Shown here: positions 46,698-57,722 of the stretch, piece after piece
How positions within the stretch are numbered: the stretch's first letter is position 1
Layout of the letters: every line of letters starts with the position of its first letter
Source: Eurosta solidaginis
Lineage: Eukaryota > Arthropoda > Insecta > Diptera > Tephritidae
DNA: 64,000 nucleotides
Assembly (NCBI RefSeq): GCF_040869045.1
Contig: NC_090319.1
Coordinates: 392,909,601-392,973,600 of the forward strand
Reading direction: 5' to 3'
Made by a program: the position numbers and the translations under genes
Notes under the pieces: model-generated
The model's database searches: none
The model's input: only the letters and a program-made list of their open reading frames with translations
What the model was told of the DNA's origin: nothing

Positions 46698-47039
46698 TTA
46701 CTTTTTCGCTAACAGTTTAAACTTCATACCAGAGCCTAGATTCAGTAAGTGTGAGTTGGAACTCAGACTAAAAATCAATTGTCTTAAAAGTTTCAACTGT
46801 GTAATAACTGAATACCAATCGAAATATGTAACCACTAAAACAAGTCTTTTTTCTGATAAGTCCGTTGTTTCATCAAAAATTAATGACAATGTGATTGCCC
46901 GAACATTCAACACTTCCTTTTTTAATGCCTTGCCTAAATTACCTACCGGGTGAAATGTCATTTTTCTGCTACATTTTATAGATAGAGCAATTTTCGTGGT
47001 AAGAATTCCATTGAAGTGTAAATTGGTTAGGTATTTCAA
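46698..47039 (-). pseudogene. hAT-like transposase fragment
   Basis: The minus frame contains ITLSLIFDETTDLSEKRLVL followed by VVTYFD. The DE-TDxS block before a hydrophobic strand is the catalytic-core signature of hAT transposases of the ZBED/DUF4371 type (usual form IDESTDIS). 113 codons are open, but the rest of the protein (other acidic residues, C-terminal dimerisation region) is not recognisable nearby. It supports hAT ancestry for the surrounding 4.6-kb element. Confidence 0.6.
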
Positions 47040-47954
47040 TTATTTTATACGATATTTAATGATTAAGTTGAAACACGACCTTTCGAATCTTTAGATTTAC
47101 CGGAAGTACCGGCCACCATATTTATTTTCAAGGTTGCCATCTATTTTCATATCGATAGTTTTACAATATTTACAATGGGTTTACAGAAGTAAATTGAAAA
47201 TTATGTGTGGGTAATAGATTTGCCGAAAATTTTATTAGCAGTATGTTGAATTTTTGTTTCAGTGAAAAAGAAATAAAAGTACCAAATCCGTGCCGAACAA
47301 GAACCAAAATTGAGAAATAGGGACCAGCGGACCATATGGGGTTGAAAAGAGCCATTTTTTGTCCAAATGGACTGAGATGGCAACCGTGTTCTCAAATGTA
47401 AGCATCCATATCAAATACATACACATATAAGTACTTCGACATTACGAAATACATTGTCGCGTTGTAAGCCAAAGTATTTTTGCACAAAACCTTTTTGACC
47501 ACCACAATACCACAGATTAAGTGTAAAATTTCACAAAAATTATAAATTTTTTCGAAAAATCACACCGAATAACTACAGTCCTTGTTTACGAATTTAGAAA
47601 CAATGAGAATGGCAAACACGAACGAGTACGAAATATAATGTCAAAACGTATATGCACATGGTTGTATTTCAATGCACGAAAATGCTTTAAAAACGCATGA
47701 AATTATTAAATTAAAATTGAAAAAAAATGTTAAAAACTTTAATATAAATAAAAGGATTCTTTTAATAACAACAAATAAGCCTTATATATTCTATTTATAC
47801 ATCAATTGGTAAGGTTTATCTCACTTTAAAATTTAAGCTAAATAATCTAAAGTTTTGTTTTTTTTGAAATTGAGTCGAGAACTGTGCGTGTGAATGTGCG
47901 AATTTCACCGATCAGCTGTTAGTTGCGCTACTTGGCAAAATTTACAATGGCTTA

Positions 47955-48488
47955 TACTGTTTTCACACAGACGGCTTATTGAATAATAAAGGCAGTTTTT
48001 ACATTAAGACGCTTATTGAGCTCAATCTTCCCTACAAAATTCGAATCTATTATTATTTCATTAGTAGCTAATCGAATGCCTAATGAAGTCAAAAGCACAA
48101 TGCAACTCTGTTGGCAGCGTTCGGCTTCCGTTTCCGCTTCTTAGTTTTTGGTGTGGTCAGTGCTTAAAAATGTCATTTGTCAAAGCAAATGTCATTGTCT
48201 GCATGGCGGAACGATACAAGGTGGCCGCATCGAACAGCTGATTATAACCTTTTTTATTTGATTTGATACATCAACTACCGGCGCAGTACGATTTTGACAT
48301 TTGTCCATCGAATTTACAAGTACATGGAATTTTTTTTGTTTGTAGGTATGTCACCATGTATCGTTCCGCCATGATTGTCTGTCTCATCCTTCATATTAAT
48401 CGAGCAGTTACTTCTGTGTGAAAGCAAAAAATTTACGATTTCATTAGCAGGTGAAATGAGATCATTAAGTTTCTGTGTGAAAACAGTA
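47955..48488. mobile_element. 534-bp MITE inserted in a TSD, TTA duplication
   Basis: Ends TACTGTTTTCACACAGA and its exact complement. TTA at 47952-47954 and 48489-48491. Sits in the right target duplication of the 4.6-kb element and contains the 172-bp MITE. Confidence 0.82.
48202..48373. mobile_element. 172-bp MITE, TSD ATTGTCTG
   Basis: Ends CATGGCGGAACGATACA and its exact complement (17 bp). ATTGTCTG at 48194-48201 and 48374-48381. The deepest layer of the nest. Confidence 0.92.
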
Positions 48489-48827
48489 TTAAATGATACT
48501 GTCCGACCTCCTCATTGCATATTTCTAGGCTTTTCTAATTCCAGAACTTACTAGTTAGTTATAAATTTCTCAGCTACAACTACGCTTCTCTCATACCCAA
48601 TGCGCTTGTATGTGTGAGCGACACTTCCACAATCACAATTGCATACCTTTAGGAGCATTGCAAATAAGATATCTGCATGTGCTTGTGCGTTGCTTCTCCG
48701 CCGCGTGCACGCGCATGTGTAGACATAATGATTGAATTATTGATGCGAATTAACGTCACTGCTTAGCATCGGCCTAGAGATGGCAGTACCCCTTAGTGCC
48801 GCCAACATTCGTAACGCATCCCTCCAC

Positions 48828-49214
48828 CTAAGTCTGGTCGTCCCGATCAGACAAATCTCTCAATCTAAACGCTGCTAGCATCTCCAAATGAACCACCCTT
48901 CTACTTCGTGGTTTCCCAATTGTTTGTATGCGGTAGATGGTGTCATTGATCTTCTTCACAACTTTGTACCAGCCTTCCCAACTGCACCGAAATTTGGGGG
49001 AAACACCTTTCCGCCGGTGAGGGTTGTATAACAGTACCAAATCTCCCGCCAAGAAACCTTTCGAATTATTGTTCTCATCGTACCTGTGTTTCATCGTACT
49101 ACTCAATACTCTGGTTCGTTCCTTCACACTCTGTTGTTTGGCCAATGAACTACTTCGTAGAGCTTGCGCTGGACGGATTTGCTTTGCATAATCAAGATCG
49201 TTCCGAAGCTTCAC
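48828..49214 (-). pseudogene. Gypsy integrase C-terminal tail
   Basis: 128 open codons read LDYAKQIRPAQALRS, RYDENNNSKGFLAGDLVLLY and CSWEGWYKVVKKINDTIYRI. GDLVLLYNP plus a W-G-Y-VV-K--D--Y-I pattern is the post-core chromatin-contact (GPY/F-like) region of Ty3/Gypsy integrases, here with the Pro replaced. The zinc-binding HHCC and D,D,E core are absent: the deletion joins this tail nearly directly to the protease region. Confidence 0.82.
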
Positions 49215-49256
49215 ACCAGTAGTGTGCCCTGGCTTGAAACCACCCTTGCATTCTTT

Positions 49257-49760
49257 CTACGATATTCTTTCCTTCGTTTTAGTACGTCCGTTAGGGCTTT
49301 TCAATGCCAGTGTTTCTCTCACACGTACCTTCGGTTTTGATTTGTTTGGCCTATTCGTTCCATCAACCCTTGCCCGATCTGCTGCCTTTGACTTTTGCGG
49401 TTTTTGTCGAATCTCTTTCACCAGCACTCGATTACTGCTGAACCCTTCTTCCAAACTGAAGTTAAGTGGCACATCCTGGTTCTCATAGCGCATAATCTTT
49501 CTTGGCATATCGATCCTGATGTCATGGTAAACTAAGAAGTCCACTCCCAATATGACTTCATCAATGATCTCCGCCACAACGAATTTGTGTAGAACCATGA
49601 CTTTCCCAATTAGGACTTCACATATCACTTCTCCCTGGACTTGGTTATACTCGCCTGTGACCGTACGCAACCTTGCTTCAGGTAACGGTTTTACTCTCCT
49701 GTTGACTAAATCAGATCGAATCAATGAATGAGAGGCGCCCGTACCTACAGTCAGTACACG
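49257..49760 (-). pseudogene. Gypsy aspartic protease, inactive
   Basis: The frame downstream of gag contains GTGASHSLIRSDLV, the position of the active-site D-[ST]-G-A motif, but the catalytic Asp is Gly here and a TAG stop lies six codons before it. The rest (VICEVLIGKVMVLHKFVVAE, DEVILGVDFLVYHDI) shows the beta strands and the ILG-DFL block of retropepsins. A Lys/Arg-rich linker ends at a stop at the pol deletion. Confidence 0.8.
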
Positions 49761-51238
49761 CTACTTGCCATCCACATTCCCTCTGACGGTAAGACTGCTT
49801 AATTTCCTTCCAATCTGCGACACAGATATCACAGGACATTCAATAGCTGGATCTAGCTCTCGATTTTTACATCTGGTACGCTCTTGCCCATCTCCTCCAG
49901 CTTTGCGTTTACGGCCACCCAAGTTGGAACTACCAGGACCAAGATGGCAATGACGTGCAATGTGACCGGGCTTCCCGCATTTGAAGCATTTGATAACTCT
50001 TTCACTCCGCTTTTGCGATCCTTTCATCGACTCCAATATGGCGTCTACCCACTCTGGCCTTTCTACTTCCACACGGCGTGTTTTGAAAACTGCCTTACAC
50101 AGAAGCGACGCTGTTCCTGAATCAGAGCATGTGATACCGTTTCTGCGAATGCTAGTTTTGGATTCGCATATGTAGCCCGCTTCGTTTCCACATCTCGTAT
50201 GCCATTTATGAAGCTCTGAATTTGTACCCTTTCAGTGTATTCCACGGGTGCGTCCGCATTTGCAAGATGAGCCAATGTTTCAATATATGAAGCAAACTCC
50301 TGCAATGTCTCATTTGCTTTTTGGTAGCGGTTTTGCAACTCAATTTGGAATATCTGTTTTCTATGCTCACTTCCATAAAGTCGTTCTACAGCAGCCATCA
50401 ATGCTTCATAACTGTTGCGTTCGTTCTCTGGAATTGTCTGTAAGATTTCGGCAGCTGGTCCTTTCAATGATACGAAGAGTGCAGCAACTTTATCTTCAGC
50501 ATTCCAGTTATTCACTGCTGCGGTCTTCTCAAACTGTAGCTTAAAGACCTGGAAAGGAACAGAACCGTCAAAGGATGGTGTTTTTACCTTTGGATTACTC
50601 GCTGAAACAGCTGGGCGGTTTAGTTGTAACTGCTCCATACGACATTTTAGCGCTTGTATCTCGGCATCAATTTTATCCTCGAGTTGTAAAATTTTTGCAT
50701 CCTGCTCTTCCAGTTTCACAAAGAGCTGCGATGATACCTGTTCCGAAATTTGTGCCGACATTTCAGATATACGTGCCTCTTGCGCTTCCAGTTGAGATGC
50801 CAAATATGTCTTCTGTTTTTCCAATTGTGATGTTATACGGGTTCCCTGCGGTTCCAATTGGGATACCATATACGTATTCTGTTCTTCCAGTTGTGATGAT
50901 GTTTGTGTTTCCTGTGCTTCAATCTTCGCTGTTATTTCTGACGACATTTCTGACATTTGCGACGACATTGATGCTACTGTCGATGTTTGTGCAGATATTG
51001 CAGCCAAAATCATGTTCAAGTCTGTGCTCGTAACTGTCTGCGGTGTTTCTTCCATTTTTGTTGTTTCCTCGCTTTCAAGATGAAAGTCGTACTCTTCCTC
51101 GTCGATTCCTTCTAATTCCATTGCCTGTCGTAGTCGTTCCCGAAGTTCTAGTTTAATGCCGGTTGTATTCAATCTACGGCTCTTCAACTCCTTCTTCAGT
51201 TGCTGGATCTTCAAATCACTTAACTTTGGCATGTCCAA
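49761..51238 (-). pseudogene. Gypsy gag with SAP-like start, coiled coil and zinc knuckle; frameshifted
   Basis: 391 codons from 51238 start MPKLSDLKIQQLKKELKSRR, a SAP-like helix pair, then a long Gln/Glu-rich coiled coil with repeated SQLE-Q, then the capsid-like core (KTPSFDGSVPFQVFKLQFEK, AAVERLYGSEHRKQIFQ). A frameshift near 50130 moves the frame to 50072-49761, which carries the CCHC knuckle CFKCGKPGHIARHC. Structural protein of a Ty3/Gypsy element. Confidence 0.88.
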
Positions 51239-51280
51239 GTTGTATTCGAAGTCTTCGGAATTTATTCAACAATTCCTCTT

Positions 51281-51290
51281 CTGACACCAA
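51281..51290 (-). promoter_or_regulatory. Retrotransposon primer-binding site
   Basis: TGGTGTCAGAAGAGG on the minus strand begins two bases after the LTR end (TTCGTTACA). From memory it resembles the complement of a tRNA-Leu 3' end (TGGTGTCAG...). Confidence 0.6.
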
Positions 51291-51291
51291 T

Positions 51292-51728
51292 TGTAACGAA
51301 TTTACTGCAATTCCCCTTATTTGCAATCTTCTGCTAACGTTCGTATCGCTAAACTGTTGAATAAATAACTCCAATATTGAATAATAGAAAAATGGCCTTT
51401 TTTAATTACTTCACAATAACACTTATACTTTGCAACTAGCTTGCTTAATAACCAAACTGACTGATAGCTTAAATGAAACTGATTTCTCGCCTCCACTGTT
51501 GTCGCCCTTTTATACTGTCCAACCTCCTCATTGCATATTTCTAGGCTTTTCTAATTCCAGAACTTACTAGTTAGTTATAAATTTCTCAGCTAAAACTACA
51601 GATGTATAATTTTTATAGCTTCTCTCATACCCCATGCGCTTGTATGTGTGAGCGACACTTCCACAATCACAATTGCATACCTTTAGGAGCATTTCAGATA
51701 AGATATCTGCATGTGCTTGTGCGTTGCT
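51292..51728 (-). repeat. Gypsy 5' LTR, U3-truncated
   Basis: Matches the split LTR at 41333-48818 from its U5 end (TGTAACGAATTTACTGCA on the + strand) through ACTAGCTTGCTTAATAACC to CTGCATGTGCTTGTGCGTTG. The outer U3 part is missing and abuts a + oriented LTR. Confidence 0.82.
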
Positions 51729-52281
51729 TGTTACGATTGTTAGCAACACTAAGGGGTACTGCCATCTCTATGCCGATGCTAAGCAGTGACGTGAATGCAC
51801 ATCAATATTTTTATTACTTTGTGTACACCTATGTACGTACACGCAGCGGAGAAGAGATGCACAAACACATGCAGATATCTAATCTGAGATGCTCCTTAAG
51901 GTATGCAATTATAATTGTGGAAGTGTCGCTCACACATACAAGCGCATGGGGTATGAGAGAAGCTATAAAAATTATACATCTGTAGTTGTAGCTGAGAAAT
52001 TTATAACTAACTAGTAAGTTCTGGAATTAGAAAAGCCTAGAAATATGCAACGAGGAAATCAGACAGTATAAAAAGGCGACAATAGTAGAGGCGAGAATCA
52101 GTTTCATTTAAGCTATCAGTCAGTTTGGTTATTAAGCAAGCTAGTTGCAAAGTATAAGTGTTATTGTGAAGTACTTTAATAAATGCCATTTTTCCATTAT
52201 TCAATATTGGAGTTATTTTATTTATTCAACAGTTTAGCGATACGAACGTTAGCAGAAGATTGCAATTGTAAACTCGTTACA
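51729..52281 (+). repeat. Complete LTR of the same Gypsy family, opposite orientation
   Basis: 553 bp from TGTTACGATTG to AACTCGTTACA, with short inverted TG...CA tips. Contains a TATA-like GTATAAAAAGG near 52068 and an AATAAA near 52178. No target duplication at its edges, so it is part of the rearrangement rather than a clean solo LTR. Confidence 0.8.
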
Positions 52282-54528
52282 ATATGTATATTCGTTGTGA
52301 CTGCAAACAATGTATTATTTAATCAATACATTAGACAGGTCGATGTTTTCCCGAAAAATTCCAACATGCAAACTGCTCTAAGGACCATGGAATATCCCAT
52401 ATGTTAAAATTAAAAAGATGGCGATTCGGAGCGCGTTATATAGCCATACGAAAATTTTATGGATATGACTACATACATACATATGTATGTATATGTATCC
52501 CATAATTTGACTTAACTAGCAGGTGTCCAAATATTGAAATTTGAGAAGCAACCAACCAAATAAAAAACCTAATTCGATATAAGCACTTTTCAGATCAGTG
52601 TTGCCACCTTCTCCGAAAATGTTTCTATCAATATACCAAAAATGTATGCATATAAAAATAAATTATTCAGCCGCAACGCTTTTAAATAAAAGCCTATAGT
52701 ATTCATAGACCAACTCAATTTTTCGTTGAACTTTATAATGGCTGCAATAACTCAATATCTTCTGAATGGTATTGAACAATGTCCGACCAACTTGAATTTT
52801 TAATTGAAACCCAACCGAACTTTACAAACAAATTTTTAAATTTAAAGACAATTTTACTTTTAATCAATTTACCACATATTATGACATTGAACATTGAAAT
52901 AAAGTTTGTTAAGAATCCTGGGGAAAATTCTGACAAGGTTCGATCTGTTAAGTAGACTAGCTTAAGAACTCTTCGTGGTTACATACACTTAAAGCTTGAA
53001 ATACCCATGGGCGTTAACTTCGAATATTTTTTTGAATTAGTAACTAAAACTTTAATAAAACCTTTCTGTAGAATGCTCAATATCACATACGAATGTGTAA
53101 AAGTGTTAATTTTTCCTTGAATAACCATGCAACGAGTAGTGGATCGTTGAAGTCACCTTAGTAAGACGAATTGTAAGATCCCAATAAAAATTAAGTAAAA
53201 AATGAATTTAAACAATTTGTGAAGTATTTTTTTATGTAAAAACGAAAATAAATAAACAAGTGTATTTATTTGTGTACTTTTTTTTTGCAATTTGGAATTT
53301 TGCAATTTGAAAAGAATTTTACCATTTTAAAAAATAAAACAAAAAAATCAAAATATGAAAAATTTCACCCTTTTAATTTTTTTTAGGAAGAAATACTAGT
53401 AGTATTGTGAAAAAGGTGACATTTTTCAAGTTTTGATTTTTTATTCTGTTTTTTTAAATGGTAAAACTCTATAAAAAATATTTGATAATTCTATACGTCA
53501 CCATTTGTCATATGGTATCAAAAGACGCATTTTGGTGCCAGATCGTTTAAAAGATATTGACGAAAAATGACCGCGGGTACCTCCAAAAGCGGGGATGTGA
53601 TCCAAAGTATTTTTACGCAGAACATTTGTCTGCGTTGTTTGCCCTAGGCCGCGCTTATAAAAAATTACCCTGGCCCACCCACCAATGGGGTGGGGTACAC
53701 TCCTCCCGATATTTTTGGACGTGTATAAAGAGTTTTATGCTTTCCTATAGAATATGTCAAACGTTTCTTTCTGCAGCACTCCGTAAGATAGGTATCAATA
53801 GACATGCAATTAAATTTTCCCATTTGTATTGAAAACTTAGAAGTGCCATGCGGGCCAACTTAATATTAATGTATGTAAGGGGCTCTTATTTTTAGAGGCC
53901 TATTTCGGAATGTAAACAAAACTTTTAAGCATCGTTTCATGAACAAAATTGTTTTTTTGAAACGCCCTAATGAACAACGTAAATAAAAGCCAAATTAAAC
54001 TTCCTTAACCCTAAGGCCATAGTCGTAACCATACCCATATCCATAACCATCTCACTGTGATCGATTAATGGTGCCTTAATCTAAAAATTGTGAAAATTTC
54101 ATAAAAATGATGAAAACGCAAAAAATTACAAACATATTCCACAAAAAATAAGTATCTTGGTCATAACGTATCCAAAACAATGAAGAAAATCTAAAAAAAG
54201 TTATCAAATTCTCCAACTCAAATATTTTTAGGTTATGGATATGGCGAGAAACCAAAAACCAATTGATTGGCTATGGCGTTAGCGTTATGGTATGGCACCA
54301 TTAATCGATTACATTGATTTCCATAAGGTTGGTTCGATCAGCTGTTTTGTCTGGTTATGGCTTTATGGTTATAAGTCACCATTAATTCGGCCTTTAGTCA
54401 TAATAAGTTTTTTGTACAACAATTATTTATTTAATAAGCGCAAGACAACATTCGAAAACTGCTTGAAGTTTATTGCCCTCTCGTGGCAGTTTGATGTCAC
54501 TCTTATGGCGTTCTCTAAAATATATTCA
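52282..54528. other. Spacer, no supported gene
   Basis: AT-rich. At 54000-54400 related words CCATAACCAT and ATGGTTATGG face each other around CATTAATCGATTA, suggesting an old inverted-repeat element without clear ends. The 91-codon frame at 53557 has no recognisable domain. Confidence 0.4.
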
Positions 54529-55443
54529 GACCAATTCTAAATATTCTCGCGGAATTTTGTTCTCGCGGATTTTTTTATTCCCGCGGAAAAATTCCTCCAA
54601 TTCTGTTCTCCTAGGGAGAACAATAATTGGGGAATAGGAATTTCGAATATTCCAAGTCAGCTGTTTTGTCAATTGAAATTTCGTTGCGCATTTCTTATTT
54701 TGTTTAAAAATTGAAAAGTTTAATTATTGTTGCAAATTTGTTGGAAATTAAGAAATAAAATATAAACATTGCACAGTATATATTGCATTTCATGTGGTAT
54801 TCACTGAAATGAGTAATGAATTGGTGCCACAGCAACATCAACAGCGGAACATAAGAAGAAGACGGCCGCACACAAATCTGGCGGAGTTGCCTGCTTTCAT
54901 TCAGCAAAGCAATTTTCTGGCGGCCAAGTTGAGTTGAATTCGTCCTTCATCATATGCCAAAATCTATTTAAGCCTTATTAAAAAATCCTTGCGCAATTTC
55001 TGGATGGCTGCATCAAATTTGTATACCAAGAGCTCTACCGTTGCTTATGATATACTTTTCAACTTAAAATAAAGAATATTGTGGTTGTAGTTGTTGTTGT
55101 ATTAGAAGTGAGAATATTGTGGTAGAATATAAATAATCTTTTAGCACAAATTTGTACAAATAAGTGTTCTTTCTTAAAATAACCAATTTCCTTTAACTAT
55201 TTTGATGCATTCCCTTTAATTTAACAAGTGAAAAAACTCCTATGAAATGGCAGAGAAATCTCCCTCTCCCTCACATTCATAATACCTACTTTTCTCCCAT
55301 AACCGGTTTCCGCTTTTTCGAACATCGTTCAGAATAGGAGGAAAGGGAGAAGTGAAAAAACTCACAAGGAATTTTTATTTAGAATACGAGGAATGGGAGA
55401 AGGGAGAAAACTCGCACGGAATTTTCGTTTAGATTTGGGCTGA
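54526..55443. mobile_element. Inverted-repeat element with CCAAWTCTAAA ends
   Basis: Left ATTCAGACCAATTCTAAATA and complement of the right end, ATTCAGCCCAAATCTAAACG, pair; CGCGGAATTTT and CGCACGGAATTTT motifs lie just inside. Encloses a 42-codon coding-like frame. Ends are approximate and no duplication is evident. Confidence 0.5.
54809..54937 (+). CDS. Small ORF of 42 codons, unknown
   Basis: ATG to TGA reads MSNELVPQQHQQRNIRRRRP then HTNLAELPAFIQQSNFLAAK LS. The composition (Gln-rich, a run of four Arg, GC-rich codons) contrasts with the AT-rich surroundings. It may be the N-terminus of a decayed transposon protein; I recognise no family. Confidence 0.3.
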   Translation: MSNELVPQQHQQRNIRRRRPHTNLAELPAFIQQSNFLAAKLS

Positions 55444-55493
55444 ATGTGCCTAACAATAACATACATAAAATAAAGTTTGCGATAAATGGATAT

Positions 55494-56368
55494 TAGACTG
55501 GGTTGGCCCCCATACAAAAAAAAAAGTTGCTAATGTCCGCCCCTAAATTTGAAGATTATGTTGAGAGGGTTTCGGAAAAATTTTTTTTAATTTTTTTTTG
55601 ATCCTGCGAAATACAGCCGACACGTTTTTTTCGTTGTAACTTGGTTATTTGATGTCCGATTTTTAAAATTGATATGTCATTATTTTGGCCTTTTAAGCTA
55701 TGAAGTCGTTTTCACATGACTAGGTCAGCTAACAAAATCTCTACGAAAAATTGAGTTTTATCCAATACCTAGAAAAAAATTTGATTTTGTCGCATATTGT
55801 TATTATTATAAATACGAAACAACAGGTTTGACTCACTTATTTACTTTGACTTCCCCTATTCATGATATTTGGCATACCTTTATTAACTTTTCAATGCAAA
55901 CCCTGCAATTTTTCCTCCGAAAATATCATGAGTTTCAGGTCTAATTATAATAAGAATCAGGTAAAATAACATTTACAATAAATATTGAAAGTGCTACAAC
56001 TTCTTTGTTTATTATTTTAGTAATATGGTTTCAAAGCAACATTTTCTTGAATTTTTAAGTACTTTCATTTGGTAAGGAAAAAAACATACATCAGGGCGGT
56101 GAAATTTTGTTACCTGAGCTAGTCATGTGAAAACGACTTCATAGCTTAAAACGACATTAAACGGAAATGTGAAGCTTCTCAAGGCCAAAATAATGACATA
56201 TCAATTTTAAAAATCGGCCTTCAAATAACCAAGTTACAACGAAAAAACCGTTTCGACTATATTTCGAAGGAGCAAAACAAAATTTTTTTAAATTTTTCCG
56301 AAACCCTCTCAACATTATCTTCAAATTTAGGGGCGGACCTTACCAACTTTTTTATTCGACCCAGTCTA
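55494..56368. mobile_element. 875-bp element with ~230-bp terminal inverted repeats, TSD ATGGATAT
   Basis: ATGGATAT at 55486-55493 and 56369-56376. Ends TAGACTGGGT and its complement. The arms share CCGCCCCTAAATTTGAAGAT, GTTGAGAGGGTTTCGGAAAA and TTTTAAAATTGATATGTCAT, down to GAAGTCGTTTTCACATGACT. The right arm has about 37 extra bases. The centre (about 55760-56090) is AT-rich and noncoding. Confidence 0.85.
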
Positions 56369-56399
56369 ATGGATATCTCTATCTTCTATATAATATATA

Positions 56400-57722
56400 T
56401 CTATATATATAAAAAGAAGTGTACATTTTGATTGTCACTCCACAACTCGAGAACGGATAGAAAGATTGCCATGAAATTTTTAGGAAAGATACAGGAAGGA
56501 GAGATGATGGTTAGTTGATTTTGAAATCCCAAATCGATTTAGCCATTCTTGAGTTACGATTTTTTTTTAGAAAAAATTCAAAATTAAAAAAAAATAAGTC
56601 GGGTTTTCCTTCCTGACGCTATAACTCCAGAACGCACCAACCGATTACCACGGTTTTGCATTCGTTGGAAAGGTCTCAGCCTTCGTGAGGCTTATAGCAA
56701 AGAAAATTCTCGATCGACGCACATGGTCTCGAGAAATAGGCCAAAACGTGGATCCTGGTACCCCTAGAATGTGTTTATAGAATATGGATATCAAATGAAA
56801 GCTGTTGATGAGTGCTTTAGTAGAGGGTAATTTCCATACCCCTGGGACACTAGGGTCTCGAGATATAGGCCAAAATGTGGACCCGGGTACGACTAGAATG
56901 TTTTTATAGGATATGGATATCAAATGAAAGCTGTTAATGAGTCCTTTCGTATAGGGTAATTTTCATACCCCTGGGTGACTTGGGTCTCGAGATATAGGCC
57001 AAAACATGGACCTGGATACACCTAGAATGTGTTTTTACATTATGGGTATCAGATTGAAGCTGTTGATGTATGCTTTAGTACAGAGTAAGTTTTACACCGC
57101 TATAATGTGTGTGTATTATGGATATCAAATGAAAGCTGTTGCTGAGAGCTTTAAAGTAATTTTCATTGTGATAATCGATTTATTCGCATCAACCTGGCAA
57201 AACTGATAAATATGCATGCGAAGCCGATATAAACACATGAATTAATGATACCCACATACCTATTTACATACGTCCTATTCGATTTGCCTGAAATTTGGTA
57301 TATAAATTTGCCTATATTAGTATTTACGATGCTTTTTTCCGGAAAGTAGACCAGAGACGTACTGGGACTTGGATTAGGACTAGGACTGGGACTGAGACTG
57401 CGACTCGGAGTGGGACTGGGACAGAGACTCGGAATAGGACTGGAACAAAATAAATACCAACCTCTGGGATTGGCAATAAAATATGAAGAAGAATGAGAAA
57501 AACTTGAGAGAAGAGAAAACAGAGAAGGAGAAGAAGTCTGAGAAAGAGATAGAATGAGACGAAGATGGAGATAGATGAAGCGAAAAATACGGAGGGAGGA
57601 ATGAATAAAAAGTTTGGGAAAAAGTGTAGAGTGGCGAGGGCAGAGATAGACGGAAAAAGCATATTAAAATGTATGCAGATAGACCAAATTTAGGGCAGAA
57701 CAACATCTGCCGGGTCTGCTAG
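56400..57722 (+). mobile_element. Helitron (TC...CTAG), 1323 bp
   Basis: Begins TCTATATATATAAAAAGAAG after A and ends CTAG before T, the canonical A|T insertion. Seven bases before CTAG is a hairpin with stem GGCAGA, loop ACAACA and stem TCTGCC. Contains 3-4 units of a ~127-bp repeat (56700-57170) and a purine-rich 3' section with GGACTGGGACT. Nonautonomous: no Rep or helicase. Confidence 0.85.

Larger units (their letters stand above)
43349..47949 (-). mobile_element. 4.6-kb CAT-ended element, TSD GCTTAAAT
   Basis: Ends CATTGTTTAC and (complement) CATTGTAAAT. Target GCTTAAAT lies at 43341-43348 on the left. On the right it is split as GCTTA (47950-47954), a MITE, then TTAAAT (48489-48494), exactly what insertion of a TTA-duplicating MITE into the TSD would give. 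Minus-strand transposase fragment at 46698-47039. Contains MITEs at 44214 and 45130. Confidence 0.78.
41333..51728 (-). mobile_element. Rearranged Ty3/Gypsy LTR retrotransposon
   Basis: Read on the minus strand: 5' LTR 51292-51728 (start truncated), primer-binding site, gag, protease, integrase tail, purine-rich AGGTGGAGGGA just before the 3' LTR. The 3' LTR is in three pieces (48489-48818, 43303-43348, 41333-41478). Reverse transcriptase, RNase H and the integrase core are deleted between about 49214 and 49257. The 3' LTR is split by the elements at 41479-43302 and 43349-47949. No envelope frame is seen. It cannot move by itself. Confidence 0.82.

Noticed and set aside
47132..47390. Possible MITE with GGTTGCCATCT ends
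   Set aside because: The inverted match is only about 11 bp and no duplication was found, so chance cannot be excluded.
50248..51033. Several + ORFs of 98-152 codons
   Set aside because: Antisense of the Gypsy gag, whose minus frame has clear domain structure.
53557..53832. 91-codon + ORF
   Set aside because: No recognisable domain, poor codon character and flanked by AT-rich noncoding sequence.
57324..57706. Ser/Leu/Phe-rich minus ORFs, and similar ones at 60075-60601
   Set aside because: Low-complexity translations of the purine-rich 3' part of the Helitrons; no domain, and homologous copies differ by frameshifts.
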